Shown here piece after piece: positions 31,634-36,739 of a stretch of 36,739 nt of DNA; positions within the stretch are counted from its first letter, which is position 1; each line of letters opens with the position of its first letter. The notes beneath the pieces were generated by a model. It saw only the letters and a list, made by a program, of their open reading frames with translations, had not been told where the DNA came from and searched no databases. The stretch covers positions 1 to 36,739 of the forward strand of contig LNFF01000030.1 of assembly GCA_001464585.1 (NCBI GenBank), in the 5' to 3' direction. A program made the position numbers and the translations under genes. This DNA is from Gammaproteobacteria bacterium Ga0077554. Lineage in GTDB: Bacteria; Pseudomonadota; Gammaproteobacteria; Ga0077554; Ga007554.

Positions 31634-32542
31634 ATGAATTTTGAACCCCTGCGCGAGATGGAAGCGTTTAGCAACGAGATGTTCACGCGCATTGTCTCAG
31701 TGCAGCAGAAAGAACATCCCGCATGGAACACCGCACTGCCCTTTGCCGAACGCATTAAGGGCCTGCCGCTGTTCAACCTGATCTTCAGCAACCCTGACCG
31801 GAATGCCACCACCACCGGGCCGACGATCAGCCATTATTACCCACTGCGTGCCGAGATGCGCAAAATCGCCCATTATGCGCGTCAAGTCGCCGCACAGGGA
31901 CGTGCTAGTGTCGCGGGAGGCAGGATGCCGGAAGCGACCGCCGATCAACCCACCGTGTGTGACCTGCGTTGCGGCAATGGCTTCATTGGCAGCCTGCTGG
32001 CAAATGAAGGCGTGCGCGTCACAGGCGTGCGCGAACCCACCGCAAAGCTCAATCAAATCCCTGATTTCTATGATTCTTTACGCTACGAAATGCGCACCCT
32101 GCCGATCACGGATATCGACTTTGCGTTTGATGTTGCCTTTTCATCATGGATGCCTTCTGAAATCAACGATACCCCCCACATTCTGCAACATTCGCCAAAA
32201 TTGATTGTCTACATCCATACTGATCATGTCGATGGCTCATCCGGGCGACGTCAGACCGGTACAGCCGAGGCTTTTGTAGATCTGCCGGGACGTTACAAAC
32301 TGATTGACCAATGGTCGGTGATGCGGGCGCAGGACATGCTGCACGAGGTCTGGCCTGAATTGCCGCCCAGCATTGAAGAAACTCGGCACGTCAAAGTCTA
32401 TGCCGACACGCCCTTCCATGGCATTAACCTGCTGGGTTATGCGGAAACGGCAAAAGGTTATGATTGGGAAAATGAACTGGAAATGACACTGCTGGCGTTG
32501 GAAGCCAAAGGCATGCTCAGGGCACGCGGGATTGCCGTTTAG
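31634..32542 (+). CDS. SAM-dependent methyltransferase-like protein
   Basis: The 302-residue protein has a possible methyltransferase motif I, VCDLRCGNGFIGSLLA at about 111-126. Arg stands where most members have Gly (D-x-G-x-G). VRVTGV follows at the expected strand 2. Other methyltransferase motifs are not sharp, and the long conserved-looking N- and C-terminal parts suggest a specialised family that I do not recognise. The N-terminal region is interrupted at residues 92-104 by a peptide that resembles one in RecJ (see the repeat at 31907). It follows hemE by 14 bp. Substrate is unknown, and loss of SAM binding is possible. Confidence 0.6.
   Translation: MNFEPLREMEAFSNEMFTRIVSVQQKEHPAWNTALPFAERIKGLPLFNLIFSNPDRNATTTGPTISHYYPLRAEMRKIAHYARQVAAQGRASVAGGRMPEATADQPTVCDLRCGNGFIGSLLANEGVRVTGVREPTAKLNQIPDFYDSLRYEMRTLPITDIDFAFDVAFSSWMPSEINDTPHILQHSPKLIVYIHTDHVDGSSGRRQTGTAEAFVDLPGRYKLIDQWSVMRAQDMLHEVWPELPPSIEETRHVKVYADTPFHGINLLGYAETAKGYDWENELEMTLLALEAKGMLRARGIAV
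31907..31945 (+). repeat. In-frame repeat element inside the methyltransferase gene
   Basis: It encodes SVAGGRMPEATAD (residues 92-104), matching the SVAG...RMPxATSVD of the recJ element in the same reading frame. Ends TCGC and GCGA at 31911 and 31933, with an inner GGCA-GGA-TGCC hairpin, make it weakly palindromic. It lies just before methyltransferase motif I, between two folded-looking segments. Confidence 0.6.
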
Positions 32543-32588
32543 ATGCTCTTACTGCCACCCCAATCCACCACCATGAAGACGGAACATT

Positions 32589-33020
32589 ATGGAAAGAAAA
32601 ACTCTCTCAGCAGGGGTGGTGGTGATTCGGCGCACAGAAAGTCGCTTGGTGTTTCTGTTGTTGCGTTCCTATCAAAACTGGGATTTTCCAAAGGGCGTGG
32701 TCGAAGCGGGTGAAACGCCCCTGCAAGGCGCCCTGCGCGAAGTCGCGGAAGAAACCACGATCACGGACCTGAATTTCACCTGGGGCGACGGCTACCAGGA
32801 AACCCCACCTTATGGGCGCGGCAAAGTGGCGCGCTACTATCTTGCCGAAACCCGGCAGGCACACATTACCCTGCCCGTAAATCCATTCCTGGGGCGCCCC
32901 GAGCACGAAGAATACCGCTGGGTCAGCTATCCCCAGGCGCAAAGCATGGTGGCGCCGCGCCTCTTGCCTATTTTGAAATGGGCACATACTATGTCATCAA
33001 TACCTATAACAAAAATTTAA
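32589..33020 (+). CDS. Nudix hydrolase
   Basis: The 143-residue protein contains a full Nudix box, GVVEAGETPLQGALREVAEE, at about 36-55, carrying the metal-binding REVAEE. It starts MERKTLSAGVVVIRR, and QNWDFPKG precedes the box as in diadenosine tetraphosphate hydrolase-type enzymes. Hydrolysis of a dinucleoside polyphosphate or modified nucleotide is likely, but the substrate cannot be set. It lies 46 bp after the methyltransferase-like gene and 34 bp before the channel gene, in the same apparent operon. Confidence 0.88.
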   Translation: MERKTLSAGVVVIRRTESRLVFLLLRSYQNWDFPKGVVEAGETPLQGALREVAEETTITDLNFTWGDGYQETPPYGRGKVARYYLAETRQAHITLPVNPFLGRPEHEEYRWVSYPQAQSMVAPRLLPILKWAHTMSSIPITKI

Positions 33021-33054
33021 CCTCCATAATAACCACCCGGGATGCGCAACATAA

Positions 33055-34146
33055 ATGCCCTACCATAAAGTCTATCGCACCCTGCTGTTATGGCTACTCT
33101 GGGCGTCCTTTGCCATTACCGTAATTTTAGGTTTATACATTGATACCGCCGTATGGGAATTCGTAAAACACGATAGCACCAAACTGACCTGGGTTATTCT
33201 GTTGCTATTTTTATTAAGCACTGCCATCAGCCTGTGGCTCACCATCACCCTCACGCGCGAATCTGTCGAATTAATAGAAGTCGATTATGCCGCCCGTCAG
33301 CAAGGCTTGATGGGCATCATCACTACCCCCGAAAACAATGCCGTGCGGCGTTTTTTTAACTCGCTAAAAGCCGTGGTAATGGTCAACGGTGATAACAATC
33401 TGGAAGCGCTGCTTGCCACTGAGCTTGCCTTCTATCAGCGCGTCAGCCACGGCCTGGCGGTGACCGGCAATCTACTCATCATGCTCGGCTTGATCGGCAC
33501 CGTCATCGGCTTGAGCATCACCCTGTCCGGGCTCAGCACTTCGCTTGACGCCCTGGGCCACGACGAAACCCTGTTGCTCGAAGGCCTGCGCAAAGCCATG
33601 AGCGGTATGGGCACCGCTTTTTACGCCACACTATTGGGCGCCGTGTTTGGTGGGCTCCTGTTACGCATATTTGCCTTGATCACTGAAACTGGCGTGGAAG
33701 ATATCGGCGATCGCATCATGAAAATTTCCCTGGTATATTGCGCCGCAGACTGCAAACGCACCGAAGAAAAAGACGTGCGCATCCTCAATGGCGAGATCAT
33801 CGCACTTACAGAAAATGCAAAATTGATGGCAGAAGCTTTCGCCGAATCCCGCGCAGCGATGACGGCATTTCATGAAGAAGCCAAACGCCTGCACCAATTT
33901 AATAATGCGGACGCAACAGGCGACGACATCGCCGCATTGCGCGAAGCGATCCGCATGCAGAAACATTATCGCGCCTTATTGCGCCAGGAAATCAAACTGG
34001 TGGATCAGGTTAACCGTGCCTGGTGGCCGCCATTGCTCAGAGTGTTTATGTCCAAACGTAAATCTCAAGCCATGGCGCCCACCCCGTCCAATCCAGCCAA
34101 GCCCGATAACAAGACCCCGGATATAGATATAAAGGAAAGCCCATGA
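33055..34146 (+). CDS. MotA/TolQ/ExbB-type channel subunit
   Basis: The 363-residue protein has four predicted membrane helices: about 9-28, 43-65, 134-158 and 185-210. A roughly 70-residue cytoplasmic segment lies between helices 2 and 3, the layout of MotA and ExbB/TolQ proteins. Helix 3 reads LGLIGTVIGL and helix 4 GTAFYATLLGAVFGG, both hallmarks of this proton/ion-channel superfamily. A long charged helical tail (about 211-335) extends into the cytoplasm and ends in a Pro/Lys-rich stretch. Its stop overlaps the next gene's ATG (ATGA), so the two are coupled. No flagellar or tonB genes are near, so it is neither a plain flagellar stator nor a TonB energiser. Confidence 0.85.
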   Translation: MPYHKVYRTLLLWLLWASFAITVILGLYIDTAVWEFVKHDSTKLTWVILLLFLLSTAISLWLTITLTRESVELIEVDYAARQQGLMGIITTPENNAVRRFFNSLKAVVMVNGDNNLEALLATELAFYQRVSHGLAVTGNLLIMLGLIGTVIGLSITLSGLSTSLDALGHDETLLLEGLRKAMSGMGTAFYATLLGAVFGGLLLRIFALITETGVEDIGDRIMKISLVYCAADCKRTEEKDVRILNGEIIALTENAKLMAEAFAESRAAMTAFHEEAKRLHQFNNADATGDDIAALREAIRMQKHYRALLRQEIKLVDQVNRAWWPPLLRVFMSKRKSQAMAPTPSNPAKPDNKTPDIDIKESP

Positions 34147-34916
34147 GAAGCAAGCGACGGCGCTTCATGGATGAAAGCGTATTTGTTACCTATTCAGACA
34201 TGGCATTGTTGATGCTCGTGATTTTCATCTTTTTGTTTACCATCATGGTCATCACCTCACGGCTTTCAGGCGGCAGTCAGGTTTCAACTGTCAAAAATCA
34301 GGTAAAAGAATTACAGCAGCAGTTGGCTTCCGCTGAAGCAGACAAAAAAAGCCTGGAAAAAAACATGGAGGAAATCATCACCAGCAGTGAAGAAAGCCAT
34401 CTTGAAAAAATCATCGAAACCTCCACTTTTGGCCGCAAGGATTTCGATCTGTTCATTAAAGGATTGCAGGAATTACCCGGCGACGACTTGCATCTGGTGA
34501 TAGATGCGTCCGGCTCAATGCACGGCCTGGCGTCATTTTTAGTGCCGGTGTTGAGATTAATTGTTACAAGGTCCGGCAAGCGCTTGGCTGCCATTACCTG
34601 GTTTTCTGACAACAAAGCCGACACCTACATCGGCAGCATGGGTGAAATGTTTGACAAGTTGATGCGCGGCGCGCCTTTCTACGGCAGCGTAGAAAGCGTC
34701 GGCCACGGTTTCCGCGCCGCCGCCAGAAACGCGCCGCCGCCCGGCGCTTATTTACTGGTAGGCGACGAACCCGCCAACGACACCGTCTATTACGATCGCA
34801 TCCCCAGCCCCGCCTTCACCCTGCCCCTGGGACGATCAGACCCCGCCACCAATCTCAGCTATGGCACCATCGCCACCAAAACCGGCGGCAAAATGTTACA
34901 TCTGGATTTCAAATAG
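34143..34916 (+). CDS. MotB/ExbD-type anchor fused to a vWA domain
   Basis: The 257-residue protein has a basic cytoplasmic start (MRSKRRRF) and one membrane helix at about 20-38. It is preceded by YSDMALL, the position where MotB has YADF with its essential proton-carrying Asp (here Asp19). A Gln/Glu/Lys-rich coiled coil follows (about 50-92). From about 112 on is a von Willebrand A domain with a complete MIDAS start, DASGS (Asp121, Ser123, Ser125), plus LVGDEPAND later. MotB/ExbD relatives normally end in a peptidoglycan-binding OmpA or a short periplasmic domain, so the vWA replacement is unusual. With the upstream channel subunit it should form an ion-driven inner-membrane complex presenting a metal-dependent adhesion domain to the periplasm; this is inference from domain order. 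Confidence 0.85.
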   Translation: MRSKRRRFMDESVFVTYSDMALLMLVIFIFLFTIMVITSRLSGGSQVSTVKNQVKELQQQLASAEADKKSLEKNMEEIITSSEESHLEKIIETSTFGRKDFDLFIKGLQELPGDDLHLVIDASGSMHGLASFLVPVLRLIVTRSGKRLAAITWFSDNKADTYIGSMGEMFDKLMRGAPFYGSVESVGHGFRAAARNAPPPGAYLLVGDEPANDTVYYDRIPSPAFTLPLGRSDPATNLSYGTIATKTGGKMLHLDFK

Positions 34917-34964
34917 GGCGGCTGTAATATCCTTATGTGGTCATATCACCATAAGGTATATATC

Positions 34965-35098
34965 TGTAGCGAGCAAGTAAACTGTCCTAAGTTGTAAGTT
35001 GTAGCACATGATCTGTCCGGTTTTATAGTGGCCTTCCACAGGGGGGTAAGCTATGAACCATGTGCTACAACTTTAGGACAGCTTACTTGCTCGCTACA
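34965..35098. mobile_element. 134-bp miniature inverted-repeat element
   Basis: The ends are long imperfect inverted repeats: the left begins TGTAGCGAGCAAGTAA and the right is its complement, ending TTACTTGCTCGCTACA. The match continues inward through CTGTCCTAA and GTTGTAGCACATG, with a small insertion on the left, for about 40 bp. Only about 50 bp lie between the arms, with no transposase. TGT...ACA ends are found in several insertion-sequence families, so this may be a deletion derivative of one. I see no clear target duplication. It directly abuts the prs fragment. Confidence 0.8.
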
Positions 35099-35383
35099 CA
35101 GCACGGGAACAACCCTGGCGCGCGCGGCACAGACGTATCATGATCTGGGTGCTGTAAAAATCTACGCCGCGGCGTCGCACGGGTATTTGTTGGCGCCGCC
35201 AGCACATGGGCTGGCGGATAAATTCTTGGAGAAGACCGTGATCACAGATACCATTCCCCCGTTCAGAGCCATCCCCTTCTGGTAAAAGATCAGGTCGTCA
35301 TCCTGGATGCTGCAGCGCTGTTTGCAGAGGCTCTCAAAAGAATTCACGCAAACGGTTCAATTGTGGAGTTACTGGAAACTTGA
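35099..35383 (+). pseudogene. 3' fragment of a ribose-phosphate pyrophosphokinase (prs-like) gene
   Basis: The first frame reads STGTTLARAAQTYHDLGAVK, then IYAAASHGYLL and [11 protein letters not shown]. These match the PRPP-binding loop and C-terminal part of PRPP synthetases (typically GTxxxAAxxLxxxGAxxIYAxxTHG and VVTDTIP). A frameshift near 35275 leads to [20 protein letters not shown], followed by [11 protein letters not shown], the normal ending of the family. The first two-thirds are missing and replaced by the miniature element at 34965. No start codon remains. The identity is clear, the function lost. Confidence 0.85.
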
Positions 35384-35442
35384 TTGGAATCTCTTAGAAG
35401 AGCTCCAGACTTTCAACAGGATAAACTAGCAAGGAGTATAAA

Positions 35443-35763
35443 ATGAAACTTGGCATCGTCATCTATTCATCTGATACAGAAACGGTTTGGAATGCCTTCC
35501 GCCTCGGTGTGTTTGCCTTAAAAAAAGGCGACGCCGTAAAAACCTTCCTTCTCGCCAAAGGGGTGGAATGTGAATCACTCGATACAGAGAAATTTAAAGT
35601 AACTGAACAAATGCAGGCCTTTGTCGATGCAGGTGGTGAAATCCTCGCGTGCGGAACCTGTTTGCAGATTCGTCATTCGCAGGGATCAGATCTATGCCCG
35701 CTATCCACCATGAACGATTTATATGAAATAATTCGGGATAGCGATAAAGTAGTGACGCTTTAA
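35443..35763 (+). CDS. DsrE/DsrF-like small protein
   Basis: This 106-residue protein has the DsrE fold pattern. It starts MKLGIVIYSSDTETVWNAFR, then ALKKGDAVKTFLLAKGVE, with a Cys-containing motif EILACGTCLQIRH near 70-82 and a closing DLYEIIRDSDKVVTL. DsrE-family proteins move or bind sulfur at a conserved Cys, and some act in persulfide transfer. Two close Cys residues (ACGTC) are present. A strong ribosome binding site AAGGAG precedes the ATG. It is one of the few intact genes in this decaying region. Confidence 0.85.
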   Translation: MKLGIVIYSSDTETVWNAFRLGVFALKKGDAVKTFLLAKGVECESLDTEKFKVTEQMQAFVDAGGEILACGTCLQIRHSQGSDLCPLSTMNDLYEIIRDSDKVVTL

Positions 35764-35799
35764 TCTACCCAGGATGCTCCATAAATCCAGCGGCCTACC

Positions 35800-35940
35800 C
35801 TACATTCCAATTTCTGCTAATCCGCGATGAATGTGCTCTTCACCCTTGCCATCACATGCCATTTTACAGCGTCCTGAACTTTCGGTTCCCGCAGATGCAA
35901 GACACAGCCAGCTTGGCCCGCCGAGCCATTCACATTCCAT
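35800..35940 (-). other. Small ORF of unknown nature, possibly a gene remnant
   Basis: A minus-strand frame starts [18 protein letters not shown], includes [19 protein letters not shown] and ends at 35800, giving 46 residues from ATG 35940. The frame extends open upstream to about 36025. Four Cys residues and no ribosome binding site are seen. I do not recognise a family, and it may be the displaced end of the truncated CBS gene or a separate fragment. Confidence 0.25.
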
Positions 35941-35983
35941 GGATAAAAAGGAGAGTTCATCTACCGGATCAAGAATCCGGAAT

Positions 35984-36241
35984 TCACGCTTGAATTCCAG
36001 GCAACCAATGATGACGGGCTACAGTATTGATATCAATCTCTTTGGCAATGACTTCGATAACAATATCCCGATCCGCCACTATCCCGACCGGCACTCGCCT
36101 ACCGTTCTTCTCATCCACAATAACCACGTCACCTACGTGGTTCTGACGCATGAGTTGCGCAGCCTCCAAGGCAGCCTCCAGGAGACTGGTATCTTTTTTG
36201 GCAAATACTACTGCGCGATTGCAAATTTCACCGATAGGCAT
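35984..36241 (-). pseudogene. Truncated CBS-domain protein
   Basis: From ATG 36241 (GAGGAG ribosome binding site) the product begins MPIGEICNRAVVFAKKDTSL. One CBS repeat follows, with VGDVVIVDEKNGRRVPVGIV and ADRDIVIEVIAKEID. Stand-alone CBS-pair proteins are normally about 140 residues with two repeats; this one stops at 86 after an unrelated-looking [11 protein letters not shown]. The second CBS repeat is not recognisable downstream in any frame I read, so I treat it as C-terminally truncated. CBS pairs bind adenosyl nucleotides; a single half would need to dimerise. Confidence 0.7.
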
Positions 36242-36281
36242 GGTAGTTCTCCTCGTGATTTGTTGAGAAATAAAGTAGGAC

Positions 36282-36542
36282 TTATGGTTCCTTATCGATT
36301 TCTGCTTCGGCCCACAGCCAGTCCGCAATCGGATCGCTGTCAGCAAAGCCGCGCTGCTCTGCCCGATAATAGGCCGTTTCAGCAATCATTGCATTGCGTT
36401 GCCCGGGGGCAATGGAAATCTTTCGTGAGTGTTTCGGAGCACCTTTGGCCGTTTTTGATGCATTCACAACCGTCACCTTGTCGGGCGCTTCCTTGTCCAC
36501 ATGTGTTGATTATTTGGCGGCAACCTTTTTAGTCTCACTCAT
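36282..36542 (-). pseudogene. DUF2934-type protein with an in-frame stop at codon 11
   Basis: An ideal start (AAAGGAGG, ATG at 36542) gives MSETKKVAAK followed by TAA at 36510-36512. The same frame then continues openly with STHVDKEAPDKVTVV to a C-terminal IAETAYYRAEQRGFADSDP and a Trp-Leu-Trp-Ala-Glu ending. That ending is the DUF2934 pattern (IAxxAYxRAExRGF...DWLxAExEI). One base change would restore an 86-residue protein. A GTG at 36500 could start a 72-residue product but lacks a ribosome binding site. The function of DUF2934 is unknown. A sequencing error is an alternative. Confidence 0.7.
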
Positions 36543-36670
36543 CGCTACATCCTCCTTTTAAAAAGTAGACACAAACACATGACCCTACAAACGGCTACAT
36601 CTGCGCCAAAGGAAAAATGTTATGTTTGATAAATATGGAGGTTAAACCGAGATTTTCCATTAGAGATTTC

Positions 36671-36739
36671 TCAAGGCGAATAAACGGGTAAAAATTTGGC
36701 TGGCAAGTCGAAGGCTTTCGAAGCATCCCACAAGCCTTG
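36671..36739 (-). CDS. Possible C-terminal end of a gene running in from the right
   Basis: The minus-strand frame QGLWDASKAFDLPAKFLP followed by VYSP and a stop at 36671 is open to the window edge. It has amino-acid usage like a real protein, and phasin-like endings look similar. Twenty-two residues are too few to name it. The 129 bp between its stop and the next ATG would hold the promoter of the DUF2934 gene. Confidence 0.25.
   Translation of the reverse strand, partial: QGLWDASKAFDLPAKFLPVYSP

Noticed and set aside
34930-34960. Hairpin CCTTAT...ATAAGG after the vWA gene as a terminator
   Set aside because: The stem has a bulge, is AT-rich and is not followed by a T run, so I do not call it a terminator.
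35831-36532. 233-codon plus-strand ORF
   Set aside because: Antisense to the CBS and DUF2934 frames, which have good ribosome binding sites and recognisable motifs.

Overview
The window reads as a chromosomal segment of a gamma- or betaproteobacterium. The evidence is the style of the housekeeping genes (recJ next to an RpfE-type gene, gltBD, hemE, ppx, a Slp lipoprotein, a methyl-accepting chemotaxis protein), a PEP-CTERM protein (a sorting signal of environmental, exopolysaccharide-forming Gram-negatives), and the intergenic palindromes of the TGTCATTTCGAG type. I cannot name a genus. I saw no rRNA, tRNA or CRISPR array.

Left edge (1-1.9 kb, minus strand): an accessory, decaying patch. It holds the first residues of a zinc-ribbon protein (probably a transposase), a truncated AAA ATPase apparently broken by that element, and an intact class II Fic protein preceded by a frameshifted small ORF. 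From 1.9 to 7.1 kb (minus) is a tight pyruvate dehydrogenase operon, pdhA-pdhB followed by one 1050-residue gene that fuses E2 (two lipoyl domains) to E3. From 7.3 to 14 kb (plus) come a leucyl aminopeptidase family protein, an outer-membrane-protein remnant, a GDSL lipoprotein esterase, an RpfE-type phosphoglycerate-mutase-like protein overlapping recJ, and alanine dehydrogenase. From 14 to 17.3 kb (minus) are a Sel1-repeat protein, a chemotaxis receptor and an outer-membrane MetA-type transporter-like protein.

From 17.4 to 24.2 kb lie an alanine-glyoxylate/serine-pyruvate aminotransferase, a Slp lipoprotein, a small membrane-anchored coiled-coil protein and a decayed antitoxin-like locus. 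These are followed by an AT-rich regulatory tract with a sigma-54 type promoter and two matching 17-bp sites in front of a PEP-CTERM gene, then sixA and ppx. From 24.4 to 34.9 kb (plus) is a long same-strand run: gltB, gltD, hemE, a methyltransferase-like protein, a Nudix hydrolase, and a two-gene unit. That unit pairs a MotA/ExbB-type channel protein with a MotB/ExbD-type helix fused to a von Willebrand A (vWA) domain. It is the best candidate for an undescribed system here.

The right edge (34.9-36.7 kb) is a second decaying patch. It has a 134-bp inverted-repeat miniature element abutting a 3' fragment of a PRPP synthetase gene, an intact DsrE-like gene, a truncated CBS-domain gene, and a DUF2934-type gene with an in-frame stop near its start. 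Two intact genes (recJ and the methyltransferase) carry a related short element inserted in the same reading frame, which suggests a protein-coding palindromic repeat family in this genome.
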